Positions 50,087-57,686 are shown, counted from the first letter of the stretch. The stretch: DNA of 64,000 bases from Natronobacterium gregoryi SP2 (GCF_000230715.2 NC_019792.1:1240001-1304000), one strand, 5' to 3'. Made by a program: numbers and translations. Notes: generated from the sequence alone by a model not told the origin.

Positions 50087-50677
50087 ATGGCACCCGACCG
50101 CAGCGATCGACGCAGCACGGACGACCACGGCCACGACATCATCGACCCCCTCTACGTCGGAATCGTGACGGTCTCGAGTTCGCGTGCGCAGGCCGACGAG
50201 GCGGACCCCGCCGACCCCGGCGGCGACACTATTCAGGAGTGTTTCGAGGCCGAGGGCCACGAGATACGGGAGCGACTGCTCGTCCGAGACGACTACTCCT
50301 CGATCCGGACGACCATCCGGGGGCTCGTCGCTCGCCGAGACGTCGACGTCGTCGTGACGACTGGCGGAACCGGCGTGACGGCTGACGATGTCTCGCCCGA
50401 AGCCACCTCGTCGCTGTTCGAACGCGAACTCCCCGGCTTCGGCGAACGCTTCCGCGCGCTCTCGTGGGAGGAGATCGGTACTCGAGCCATCGCATCGCGT
50501 GCGACGGCCGGCATCGCCGTCGACACGCCGGTGTTCTGTATTCCCGGGAGCACGGGTGCATGTCAGACCGCCTGCGAGGAACTGATCGTGCCCGAAACAC
50601 CGCATCTCGCCGGGCTGGCGACGAGTCACCGCGCGGACGTGACCGACGGGACGTTGGCGGATTACGGCGAGGAGTGA
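50087..50677 (+). CDS. MoaB/MogA-type molybdopterin adenylyltransferase
   Basis: 196 residues. Y-V-G-I-V-T-V-S-S-S-R (23-33) opens the MoCF fold. D-V-V-V-T-T-G-G-T-G-V-T (about 84-95) is the molybdopterin-binding T-G-G-T-G motif, and I-P-G-S-T-G-A-C near 148 completes the active site. It adenylates molybdopterin in Mo/W-cofactor synthesis, the cofactor of the aldehyde oxidoreductase at 13070. It is divergent from the DUF6498 gene, with a TATA-like GATAGCTTAT near 50050. Confidence 0.9.
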   Translation: MAPDRSDRRSTDDHGHDIIDPLYVGIVTVSSSRAQADEADPADPGGDTIQECFEAEGHEIRERLLVRDDYSSIRTTIRGLVARRDVDVVVTTGGTGVTADDVSPEATSSLFERELPGFGERFRALSWEEIGTRAIASRATAGIAVDTPVFCIPGSTGACQTACEELIVPETPHLAGLATSHRADVTDGTLADYGEE

Positions 50678-50719
50678 ACTCCACGGACTATCGTACCTGG
50701 GTCGGTCGGAGAGACCCAG

Positions 50720-50806
50720 TCATACGGATTACTGTACCGATTTACCGGCGCAACCGCCGCCAGGGTCGCGGTTGTGCCGGAAATGACTTACAGTAAACCG
50801 TATCAG
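50720..50806. repeat. Family A element, twin of the copy at 35448
   Basis: 87 bp, 85 of which equal the element at 35448-35534. Its arms are complete. It lies between MoaB and the RPA operon promoter. Confidence 0.9.
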
Positions 50807-50913
50807 CCCCTCCCCCTCTCTCCCCGAGTCTGTACCACGCGACGACTCGAGATCCCCCACGACGGAACTCACAGTCACGACTGCGGGATTCACTTTCGCT
50901 CCGGTCACCGTAC

Positions 50914-50922
50914 TTTAAATAG
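50914..50922 (+). promoter_or_regulatory. TATA box of the RPA operon
   Basis: TTTAAATAG is 25 nt upstream of an ATG (50943) that opens a 10-codon leader ORF, and about 60 nt upstream of the RPA start. Confidence 0.65.
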
Positions 50923-50942
50923 GATCGGGCGCGAACAGCGGC

Positions 50943-50975
50943 ATGCCTCCCAGTGAAACCAAAGAGGAGGCGTGA
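50943..50975 (+). CDS. 10-codon leader ORF upstream of the RPA gene
   Basis: ATG to TGA encodes MPPSETKEEA. The ATG sits at leaderless spacing from the TATA box at 50914. The Shine-Dalgarno-like GGAGG (50966-50970) of the RPA gene lies within its last codons, and its stop is 4 bp before the RPA ATG at 50980. This architecture fits translational coupling or attenuation of RPA synthesis. Confidence 0.5.
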   Translation: MPPSETKEEA

Positions 50976-50979
50976 CACA

Positions 50980-51909
50980 ATGAGCGACGTACAACAGCAT
51001 GCCGAGGACGTACACGAGCAGTTTTCAGACCACATAGATGTCAGCGTCGACGAGATCGAAGACCGCCTGACGACGCTCGTCGACGAGTACAAAGTACCGA
51101 TCGACGAAGCCCGACGCAGCGTCACCAACCACTACCTCGAGGAAGCAGACCTCGAGCGAGACGAACTCGCTGGCGGTTCGAGCGACGACGCCAAGATCGA
51201 AGACGTCGACGAGCCAGAGGAGTGGATCGACCTCACCGCGAAGGTCATCGAACTCTGGGACCCGCGAAGCGACTCGGTCGCACAGGTCGGCCTACTGGGC
51301 GACCCCACCGGAACGATCAAGTTCACCAAGTGGGCCAAGTCCGAGCTCCCCGCACTCGAGGAGGGCAGCGTCTACGAACTTCGTAACGTCGTCACCGACG
51401 AGTACCAGGGACGATACTCGGTCAAACTCAACTCGACGACAGTGATCGAGGAACGCGAGGAAGACCTCGAAGTCGGCAACGACACGAGCGAGGTCGAAGG
51501 CGCGCTCGTCGACATGCAAAGCGGCAGCGGCCTGATCAAACGCTGCCCGAAAGCAGACTGTACCCGCGTCCTCCAGAACGGCCGCTGTAACGAACACGGC
51601 GAGGTCGAAGGAGAGTTCGATCTCCGGATCAAGGCCGTCGTCGACGACGGCATCGACGCCCACGAAGTCATCTTCGACAAGGAAGCCACGGAAGAGCTAA
51701 CGGGACTCAATCTCGAGGAGGCAAAAGAGATGGCGATGGACGCGCTGGACACGACGATCGTTGCCGACGAAATTCGTGAGGACATCGTCGGCACCTACTA
51801 CCGGATCGAGGGGCCGACGTTCGGCCGCTACGTGCTCGCCGACGACGTCGAGGAACTGGACGGACCAGCCGATGCAGAGGACCTGTTGATCAAAGCGAGG
51901 TCGATGTAA
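50980..51909 (+). CDS. RPA-family ssDNA-binding protein with zinc finger
   Basis: 309 residues. A helical N-terminus (D-V-S-V-D-E-I-E-D-R-L) is followed by an OB fold (W-I-D-L-T-A-K-V-I-E-L-W-D-P-R near 78, T-G-T-I-K-F-T-K-W). A zinc finger (K-R-C-P-K-A-D-C then G-R-C-N-E-H, around 190-207) and a C-terminal OB-like region follow. Size and the RPA-associated gene downstream match haloarchaeal Rpa3-type proteins. GGAGG precedes the ATG, rare here, and lies in the leader ORF. Likely roles: replication and UV repair. Confidence 0.9.
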   Translation: MSDVQQHAEDVHEQFSDHIDVSVDEIEDRLTTLVDEYKVPIDEARRSVTNHYLEEADLERDELAGGSSDDAKIEDVDEPEEWIDLTAKVIELWDPRSDSVAQVGLLGDPTGTIKFTKWAKSELPALEEGSVYELRNVVTDEYQGRYSVKLNSTTVIEEREEDLEVGNDTSEVEGALVDMQSGSGLIKRCPKADCTRVLQNGRCNEHGEVEGEFDLRIKAVVDDGIDAHEVIFDKEATEELTGLNLEEAKEMAMDALDTTIVADEIREDIVGTYYRIEGPTFGRYVLADDVEELDGPADAEDLLIKARSM

Positions 51910-51910
51910 C

Positions 51911-52543
51911 ATGAGCCAGACAGAACTCACCCGCGAAGTCGCACGGCGCGTCTTCGCTTCGGAATTCAACGACTCGACGTACTCGTTCAAGGAAAGTGAC
52001 GACGAGCGCGCGCCAAACTACGCGCTGCTCCCAACTGGCGACCGCGCGAACCGCGTGTTCGTCGTCGGCACGCTGACCGAGACCGAAGACGTCGGCGAAG
52101 ACAGCGAGTACTGGCGCGGTCGAGTCATCGATCCGACCGGGACGTTCTTCATCTATGCCGGCCAGTACCAGCCAGAAGCCGCCTCGACGCTTCGAGAGAC
52201 AGAACCGCCAGCCTACGTCTCCGTCGTCGGCAAGCCACGGACCTACGAGACCGAAGACGGGACGATCAACGTCTCCGTCCGTCCCGAATCCATCTCGGTC
52301 GTCGACGAAGCGACCCGCGATCGCTGGGTCGTCGAGACCGCCGAACGCACCCTAGATCGCATCGAAGCGTCCCAAGAGTGGGACGCCAATCAGGAAGCAC
52401 CCGAGAGCGGATCGACCGCGCCGACCAACGAGTACGCCCAGATGGCCCGCGAGCGCTACGACTCACCAGTCGAAAACTACCGTCGCAACGTCATCCAGGC
52501 CCTCGAGCAACTCGAGAAAGTCGACGACGAAGCGACGGCCTGA
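51911..52543 (+). CDS. RPA-associated protein (COG3390, RPAP)
   Basis: 210 residues. It starts T-R-E-V-A-R-R-V-F-A-S-E-F-N (6-19), has an OB-like core (R-A-N-R-V-F-V-V-G-T-L-T-E, V-I-D-P-T-G-T-F-F-I-Y-A-G-Q-Y-Q-P-E-A) and E-T-A-E-R-T-L-D-R-I near 136. This family is always encoded beside an RPA gene in haloarchaea and forms a complex with it. The ATG is 1 bp after the RPA stop, so they are co-translated. Confidence 0.9.
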   Translation: MSQTELTREVARRVFASEFNDSTYSFKESDDERAPNYALLPTGDRANRVFVVGTLTETEDVGEDSEYWRGRVIDPTGTFFIYAGQYQPEAASTLRETEPPAYVSVVGKPRTYETEDGTINVSVRPESISVVDEATRDRWVVETAERTLDRIEASQEWDANQEAPESGSTAPTNEYAQMARERYDSPVENYRRNVIQALEQLEKVDDEATA

Positions 52544-52637
52544 TCGGGCACCGTAACCACCGATTTTTGCGACGCGAGAACTCCTGCGTCTGACGAAACG
52601 TTAAGTACCGCGAACGAGAATCGAACTGACGAGACGA
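52544..52637. other. Promoter region of the RHH gene
   Basis: An AACGTTAAGTACC box near 52599 lies about 30 nt upstream of the ATG at 52638. Confidence 0.35.
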
Positions 52638-53048
52638 ATGGGCAACAAGAACAAGACCATCTCGTTTCGCGTGAACGAGGACGCCTTCGAGTCACTCCAA
52701 GACATTGCCGAGGAGCGCAACATCTCGTTGTCCGCCGTCTTCCGTGACTACGTCGACCTGCTCGTCGAACACGACGGCCAAGTCGAGGTCGTCCCGGAGT
52801 CGAAACTCGAGTCCCGAACGGTCGCCAGTGCTGACGAGGACGCCTCGTTCCCGCCGACCGTCGAGGTTCCCAAGAGCTTCATTCGGGAACACGAACGGCT
52901 AGAACTCGAAGCCGAACACCTCCGGGAACAACTCGACGAATACAATGCCTACGTCAACGCCCTCCAGGACCGACTAGAAGACGAAGAGGAAGAAGTCCTC
53001 CTGCTCGACGATCTGGACGAGGACGACGAACCCTACCAGCTTCGATAA
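52638..53048 (+). CDS. Ribbon-helix-helix/CopG-type protein with acidic coiled-coil tail
   Basis: 136 residues. The N-terminal 45 residues (T-I-S-F-R-V-N-E-D-A-F-E-S-L-Q-D-I-A-E-E, S-L-S-A-V-F-R-D-Y-V-D) look like a CopG/MetJ-type RHH domain. A linker and a long heptad helix (about 88-125, E-R-L-E-L-E-A-E-H-L-R-E-Q-L-D-E) with a run of D/E at the end follow. It may regulate or assemble with the RPA operon just upstream. That is an inference from position. Confidence 0.72.
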   Translation: MGNKNKTISFRVNEDAFESLQDIAEERNISLSAVFRDYVDLLVEHDGQVEVVPESKLESRTVASADEDASFPPTVEVPKSFIREHERLELEAEHLREQLDEYNAYVNALQDRLEDEEEEVLLLDDLDEDDEPYQLR

Positions 53049-53057
53049 CGAAGCAAA

Positions 53058-53513
53058 CTATCGCTCGAGATCCTGTTTTGTTCGCCGAATCTCGTCTCGC
53101 TTCCCGCCTGCGCCTTCGACATCTGCGAGTGCCTCTGCAGCCTCGAGCGTACGGACGGCATCGTCGAGAAACGAGAGGACGTCGCCAGGATAGGCATAGA
53201 CCATGTAGTCGTCGGTCATCACGTCCACGATCGCGTCGGGACCCAGCCCCTGCGCGCGCAAGTCTAGCAGGTACTGGGCGAACTTTCGTTCCGGACAGCC
53301 ACAGTATGGATTGTTGTCACACGCACAGTCCAGAAAGTCACTCGAGAAGTCGAGCACTCGCTCCTGAGTCGCGTCGTCTAACTTCTCTAAGCCCTCGCCC
53401 TGGAAGAGCACGTCGAGAGTCGCCCCCTTGAACGCGCCCTTGGGAATGTTCGTCTCGAGCTGAGAACTGAGCTGGCGGTGATTCTTGACGTAGATCTTGT
53501 CGGTGATAGCCAC
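53058..53513 (-). CDS. Conserved haloarchaeal protein with Cys cluster (DUF5814-like)
   Basis: 151 residues. The middle has D-C-A-C-D-N-N-P-Y-C-G-C-P-E (about 77-90), C-x-C-x5-C-x-C, probably a zinc site. It is flanked by helical segments with G-A-F-K-G-A-T-L-D-V-L-F-Q-G-E and Y-L-L-D-L-R-A-Q-G. I recall this as DUF5814; the assignment is moderate. It is convergent with the RHH gene (9 bp between). No known activity. Confidence 0.6.
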   Translation of the reverse strand: MAITDKIYVKNHRQLSSQLETNIPKGAFKGATLDVLFQGEGLEKLDDATQERVLDFSSDFLDCACDNNPYCGCPERKFAQYLLDLRAQGLGPDAIVDVMTDDYMVYAYPGDVLSFLDDAVRTLEAAEALADVEGAGGKRDEIRRTKQDLER

Positions 53514-53670
53514 GCGTTGAGAGGTCTAGCTGGCCTCGAACGAAAAACGTCTCGGTCGTCGGTCGTCCTCGAGCAACTGAAGAAAAATCACACGGTATGG
53601 ACTCCCACACCCCCGTGCTCGAGTCGTAACGTATTTCAGTCACACCTCTCGTAAAATGAGTTGCAAGCGT

Positions 53671-53743
53671 GTCCGGGTTGGGGTAGTGGTTATCCTTCAG
53701 CCTTGTGGAGGCTGAGACGCGGGTTCGATTCTCGCACCCGGAC
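53671..53743 (+). tRNA. tRNA-His (anticodon GTG)
   Basis: Eight-base-pair acceptor GTCCGGGT/ACCCGGAC including the encoded G-1, anticodon stem CAGCC/GGCTG with loop TTGTGGA, and T-arm GCGGG/CTCGC-type with loop TTCGATT. CCA is not encoded. The 3' half is duplicated downstream (53844). Confidence 0.93.
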
Positions 53744-53883
53744 TTTTTCACGACGAACGGACGTGAGAAGCGAAAAGTCCCGGGAGGGATCGAACCCTGC
53801 CAGTCGCAGCGGCCGAACGGAGTGAGGCTGACCGTCTGGCTACGGTTCGATTCTCGCACCCGGACTTTTTCACGACGAACGGA
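53722..53883. repeat. tRNA-His 3'-end direct repeat (40 bp) around an 82-bp spacer
   Basis: Bases 53722-53761 (22 nt of tRNA-His T-arm and acceptor plus 18 nt downstream) recur exactly at 53844-53883. The spacer contains a 39-bp cassette (53801-53839, beginning CAGTCGCAGCGGCC and ending GACCGTCTGG) found inverted behind tRNA-Val. The arrangement resembles attL/attR of an excised integrative element. Confidence 0.8.
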
Positions 53884-53957
53884 AGAGTCGACAGTCCACT
53901 CGAGAATCGAAGCCAGGAGTGTCGCCGAGCGTCGACCGGAGCCTCGAGAACCTGTAG

Positions 53958-54449
53958 TCAGGCCTCCGGCTCTTCGTCTTCCCAGTAGCTGACGGTCTCG
54001 CCCTCGCGGAAGTAGCCGTTGACGCTCCGCTCGCCGTCGCCACCGGGTGGCGAGCCCGCGAAGACGCCGACCTTCCCGGAGTCGGGGTAGACGGTGACGT
54101 CGGGGTCGTTCATCGTCGAGAGCAGCAGATAGCGCAACGCTCCCGGCGTGTCGTTGACGACCCGGTGTGCACCGTCTTCACCCGCCGGGAAGGCGACGTA
54201 GTCGCCGTCCTCGAGCGACAGCGTCTCGCCGTCGAGTCGCAGCGTGCCGGTCCCCTCGAGGACGAACAGCGCCTCCTCGTTGCCAGTGTGGTAGTGGTAG
54301 GGCCAGGAGCGCCGTCCTTCGGGCAGTTCGTAGAGGCTACAGCCGATGTCCTCGCCGCCGGCGGCCGCGGCCAGCTGTTTTCGCCGGAACTTCGTCTCGC
54401 CGCGCTCGAGAGTGGACCACTCGAGGGCGTCTGCGTTCGTCTTTCCCAT
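53958..54449 (-). CDS. Cupin-domain protein
   Basis: 163 residues. The conserved cupin motif 1 is P-Y-H-Y-H-T-G-N-E-E-A-L-F-V-L-E-G (about 49-65) with H-x-H-x5-E, and motif 2 is P-A-G-E-D-G-A-H-R-V-V-N near 89, giving the three metal-binding His/Glu. Cupins bind a divalent metal and act as dioxygenases, isomerases or sensors; the substrate cannot be inferred. The terminal G-E-T-V-S-Y-W-E-D-E is acidic. It is divergent from the SOUL-family gene. Confidence 0.82.
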   Translation of the reverse strand: MGKTNADALEWSTLERGETKFRRKQLAAAAGGEDIGCSLYELPEGRRSWPYHYHTGNEEALFVLEGTGTLRLDGETLSLEDGDYVAFPAGEDGAHRVVNDTPGALRYLLLSTMNDPDVTVYPDSGKVGVFAGSPPGGDGERSVNGYFREGETVSYWEDEEPEA

Positions 54450-54552
54450 ACGAAGGATCTCTCGCCGAGGCATCTTGGTTGCTTGCCGACGTATCGGACC
54501 ACTGTGTGTCGCTGGGCCAAGAACTATCGGTCCGGTCGTTCTACGAGCCTCG

Positions 54553-55209
54553 ATGGCCCGGAAATCGTCTCTCGACCTGGCGCTGGCTGGTGGTCTCGTC
54601 GGCGTCGCTGGTATGGTCACCGTCAGCGGTCTCTGGAGTCTCTACCAGCGGCGAACGACCGAAACCGTCCCGTATACGGTCGTCGATCGCGCAGGCGGTT
54701 TCGAACTCCGCCGGTATCCACCGACGGTGCTCGCCGAAACTACCGCCGATTCCGATCGGAAGGCTTTCCGCCGGCTGTTTCGCTACATCGGCGGCGAGAA
54801 CGAAAGCGCCGAGTCCGTCTCGATGACCACACCCGTCGAACTCGGGACCCGGAGCCAGAAGATATCGATGACCGCACCCGTCGAAACCGCCTCGAGCGAC
54901 GACGGCACAGTCCGAATGGCGTTTTATCTTCCACAGGAGCACGACCTCGAGTCGGCACCCCAACCCACGAGCGAGGAGGTCGAACTCGTTGCCGCTCCCG
55001 AACGACTCCTCGCCGTTCGCAGATTCTCCGGCCGTCGGACCGACGACCGCGTAACTCGCGAGAGCGAGCGACTCCTGGCATCGCTCGAGCGGGCGGGACT
55101 CACCGCTGCCCGGGAGCCGTTCTACATGGGCTACGACGCTCCCTGGACGCTGCCGTTTCTCCGGCGCAACGAGGTTGCCACTCGGGTCGCATCCGGCAAG
55201 AGCGTCTGA
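54553..55209 (+). CDS. SOUL-family haem-binding-type protein
   Basis: 218 residues with one N-terminal helix (L-A-L-A-G-G-L-V-G-V-A-G-M-V-T-V-S-G-L). SOUL/HBP features follow: F-E-L-R-R-Y-P-P near 50, S-M-T-T-P-V-E and S-M-T-A-P-V-E near 92 and 106, and F-S-G-R near 158. The paired M-T-x-P-V-E repeats are diagnostic. The helix suggests membrane anchoring. Members bind haem or other hydrophobic ligands. The ATG at 54553 is preferred; the upstream frame overlaps the cupin gene. Confidence 0.85.
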   Translation: MARKSSLDLALAGGLVGVAGMVTVSGLWSLYQRRTTETVPYTVVDRAGGFELRRYPPTVLAETTADSDRKAFRRLFRYIGGENESAESVSMTTPVELGTRSQKISMTAPVETASSDDGTVRMAFYLPQEHDLESAPQPTSEEVELVAAPERLLAVRRFSGRRTDDRVTRESERLLASLERAGLTAAREPFYMGYDAPWTLPFLRRNEVATRVASGKSV

Positions 55210-55450
55210 GCGTCCAGCGGTCCAGACGCTCGTCGTCTCTCGATGCGCAGCCGATCCTAGACAAACAGGTGACAGATTCGGGCAGATATAACTCTTCACG
55301 AGGCACGCAACTGATTACCGGTCCGACACGCGTGAACGGGCGACCGTCTCGCAAAACGTCGGAGCGACTTGGCCAGCGGTGCCAGTATCGACCACTGTCG
55401 GAAAGACGGAAACGATGAATTGATAACTGAACAACACATATAGGTGAAGT

Positions 55451-55762
55451 GTGAATCCAGACCTGTGGCTCGCCCGCAAGATTAAAACCCTCTCGTATAG
55501 AGAGGCTAGCGCAGTCGTTGTCGTTGCACTCGTCGCTGCCGTCCTGTACGGCAGACTCGGGTTTGCCTTCTTCGGTCCGCTAGCGGCTCTTCTCTGGATT
55601 CCGTTCGTCGGGATAGCCACGATCTGGATTCTATTCGACTCTCGAGAGCGCGGTTTCGAGTACCCATCAGTAGTCGCATTGACCGTCGCTATTCTGCTGT
55701 TAACTACCCTTCCAGGAATCGCAGCACTGGCAACGTACTACTACTATACACGACTCCGATAA
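55451..55762 (+). CDS. Small multi-pass membrane protein (GTG start)
   Basis: 103 residues with at least three hydrophobic segments: S-A-V-V-V-V-A-L-V-A-A-V-L-Y-G, F-G-P-L-A-A-L-L-W-I-P-F-V-G-I-A-T-I-W-I and V-V-A-L-T-V-A-I-L-L-L-T-T-L-P-G-I-A-A-L. An ACATATAGG box near 55436 is too close to be a normal leaderless promoter, leaving the start uncertain. No family was recognised; a short-lived lineage-specific protein is possible. Confidence 0.55.
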   Translation: MNPDLWLARKIKTLSYREASAVVVVALVAAVLYGRLGFAFFGPLAALLWIPFVGIATIWILFDSRERGFEYPSVVALTVAILLLTTLPGIAALATYYYYTRLR

Positions 55763-56063
55763 ACACGGTCTCGAGTACGAGCTACCCGGTCGCTTCGGTA
55801 ACCAGCATCGAGAACAGCGAGAGACAAACCTCGAGTGCGACGTGACAGGCAACGTGTGCCGGCCGCTACCGTTCGCTTCCAGAACGAAACGAAGTCAGCG
55901 AGGGCGTCCGAAACAGTCGATTACAGTGAGAACAGCAGAGAGTCGACGACTGCAGTCTGAGAGTAGTCAGCGAACGATCCTGATTGCCGCTTGCGGAGAG
56001 ACACACAAAGGACTGTTTCTCCGATGGATACGTTTCACTCGAAGGAGCTCTTTCGCGGAAAAG
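55763..56063. other. Intergenic, nothing recognised
   Basis: About 300 bp with no gene, RNA or clear repeat before the degraded tRNA-Phe copy. Confidence 0.4.
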
Positions 56064-56087
56064 TATGTCGACTCCCGGATCTGAGCC
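56064..56087. repeat. Degraded copy of the tRNA-Phe 3' end
   Basis: TATGTCGACTCCCGGATCTG and the following AGCC match 20 of 24 bases of 56493-56516, the 3' acceptor/T-arm of tRNA-Phe read on the plus strand. It lies 405 bp downstream of the tRNA in its transcription direction and is preceded by a GAACGAAGTGAG-type hairpin (56130-56160, reverse strand). Confidence 0.55.
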
Positions 56088-56183
56088 ACGCAAACACCGT
56101 CGCTCGCTTCGTTCACGGCTTCGCCGTTCGCATCGCGGCTCTCACTTCGTTCCGAACCGCGCCCCGCTCGCACTGTGTGTTCT

Positions 56184-56438
56184 CTAGTACTCCGCCAAGC
56201 GTCGACTGATAAGTGAACCCAGACGACCGCATTCGGTTTCACTCATCCGTTCAGGCTTGCCAAAGCACTAGTGGCGGGACAAGCCTGCACTGCTGATACG
56301 GACTGCTGTCCCGATGTCCCGGTGCAACCGCGAACCCTCCTGCGGTCGCGCCGGAACTGACTGACAGCAAACCGTATGAGTCGAATCCGGCCGCGTGGGC
56401 CGGTTCGACCCGTCGGTCGACGGTTGGAACGGGACTCG
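56184..56438. repeat. Two linked family B units, the second split by a family A insertion
   Basis: Unit 1 (56184-56271) is core type 2 with GTGAACCCAGACGACCGCAT. Unit 2 (56268-56438) is type 1: CTAGTGGCGGGACAAGCC at the left and GACGGTTGGAACGGGACTCG at the right. The junction CTAG is shared. An 87-bp family A element (56294-56380) sits inside unit 2 and interrupts its core. Confidence 0.85.
56294..56380. repeat. Family A element nested inside a family B unit
   Basis: TGATACGGACTGCTGTCCC to TGACAGCAAACCGTATGAG, with inner arms GGTGCAACCGC and GCGGTCGCGCC. Removing it restores a B type 1 core like 40333-40420, so A inserted after B. Confidence 0.85.
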
Positions 56439-56494
56439 TTCAAATCTGGCCGGAATAGCAGCGTCTCCGCTCACGGAGTTGTTCGCAGAAAATA

Positions 56495-56568
56495 TGCCGC
56501 CTCCCGGATTTGAACCGGGGACAGCTCGATCTTCAGTCGAGTGCTCTCCCAGTCTGAGCTAAGGCGGC
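56495..56568 (-). tRNA. tRNA-Phe (anticodon GAA)
   Basis: Reverse strand: acceptor GCCGCCT/AGGCGGC, anticodon stem CTCGA/TCGAG with loop CTGAAGA, and T-arm CCCGG/CCGGG with loop TTCAAAT. CCA is not encoded. A degraded copy of its 3' end is at 56064-56087. Confidence 0.95.
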
Positions 56569-56770
56569 CTACTTCTGTCTCGGGCCATCGTATAAAAAAG
56601 GATTTCGAATTGCGACGGCGACCAGTCTGTCCCATCGTGTTCGGGCCGACCGAACCGAAACAGACGAAGTATGCAACGAATACGACCAAGTGTCTGCGTG
56701 TTAACGGCTGCCTGTTGGAAATTCGGATATTCAAGTCACGCTTTTCCGCTCTGGCGGGTAACCAAGTGTT

Positions 56771-57217
56771 ATGGCGTCCCTTACCTCGAGCCAAACCGAA
56801 AAAAAACTCTCGGCCGACACAATCCTCGAGTTACTCGCCAACAGGCGTCGCCGTTACCTCCTCTATGCACTCCGAGGGCGGGAGGACCCGATCGAATTGT
56901 CGGCGCTCGCCGAGCAGATCGCAGGCTGGGAGCACGACGTCGATCCGGACGAGGTCGCGAAAAACGAGTACAAAAGCGTGTACGTCTCGTCAGTTCAATG
57001 CCATGTTCCGAAACTGGCTGATGCAGGCGTCGTCAACCACGACGAAGAGAACCACACCGTCGTGCTCTCGGACAATTTCGAACAGCTCGAGCCGTACCTC
57101 CGTATCGTAATCGAAGACGAACCCGAGAACTCGAAGCTCTACTCGGCCCTGCAGGCAGAGTCCCGAGACGGCTTTTTCAGCCAGATCCGGGAAAACGTCG
57201 CTCGACTCAAACACTGA
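56771..57217 (+). CDS. DUF7344-type winged-helix protein
   Basis: 148 residues. L-S-A-D-T-I-L-E-L-L-A-N-R-R-R-R-Y-L-L-Y-A-L (13-34) followed by L-S-A-L-A-E-Q-I-A, then S-V-Y-V-S-S-V-Q-C-H-V-P-K-L-A-D-A-G-V-V is the haloarchaeal DUF7344 helix-turn-helix pattern. The rest is an acidic tail. These are putative DNA-binding regulators without known ligand. It lies between tRNA-Phe and the tRNA-Val cassette. Confidence 0.75.
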   Translation: MASLTSSQTEKKLSADTILELLANRRRRYLLYALRGREDPIELSALAEQIAGWEHDVDPDEVAKNEYKSVYVSSVQCHVPKLADAGVVNHDEENHTVVLSDNFEQLEPYLRIVIEDEPENSKLYSALQAESRDGFFSQIRENVARLKH

Positions 57218-57423
57218 CGCCACACGGATTACAGGGACAGCGGCCTGGTGCTGGTTCGGTGTGGGGGCCCGAATCGGACGGGAACGGAGCTTCGCGCTGG
57301 TTGCTAGCTCCGCCGAGGATGGACGCCTCCCGTCTCGGTGTCACACATCGAGGAACGACCTGGCGAGTTCGAACCACTACTCGCAGACACGCCTCTGGCT
57401 CGCGGTGTTGATCGCTAGAGAAA

Positions 57424-57504
57424 TGGGCTCGAGCGGGTTCGAACAACGCCCAGACGGTCAGCCTCACTTCGTTCGGCCGCTGCGACTGATCTGGTTCGAA
57501 CCGT
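57424..57504. repeat. tRNA-Val 3'-end copy plus the shared 39-bp cassette
   Basis: Bases 57424-57445 copy the tRNA-Val 3' end (57553-57574) with two mismatches. Next to it, 57450-57488 on the reverse strand is the same 39-bp cassette found behind tRNA-His (one difference). T-loop-like GGTTCGAAC motifs also occur at 57367 and 57493. Confidence 0.7.
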
Positions 57505-57515
57505 CCTCGCGTAAC

Positions 57516-57550
57516 ATTGCTGCCGCTCACGCGTTGTTCGCGGCAGCAAT
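57516..57550. terminator. Hairpin behind tRNA-Val
   Basis: ATTGCTGCCG and CGGCAGCAAT form a perfect 10-bp stem with a 15-nt loop, 2 bp past the 3' end of tRNA-Val. It could help 3' processing or termination, or be repeat-derived; no T-run follows. Confidence 0.5.
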
Positions 57551-57552
57551 AG

Positions 57553-57626
57553 TGGGCTCGGGCGGGTTCGAACCACCGACCTCGGCCTTGTAAGGGCCGC
57601 GTCATGACCAGCTAGACCACGAGCCC
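57553..57626 (-). tRNA. tRNA-Val (anticodon TAC)
   Basis: Reverse strand: acceptor GGGCTCG/CGAGCCC, anticodon stem CGGCC/GGCCG with loop CTTACAA, and T-arm with loop TTCGAAC. CCA is not encoded. A partial 3' copy lies at 57424. Confidence 0.94.
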
Positions 57627-57686
57627 GCACCCGGACCAAGTCGCCCCGTCCGAATAACCTTTACTTTCTCGCGGTGCAGCCAATCT

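Noticed and set aside
14753-56380. Family A elements as simple rho-like transcription terminators
   Set aside because: They lack the T-runs expected of archaeal termination and show nested insertion, so mobility explains them better; a secondary role in 3' ends is not excluded.
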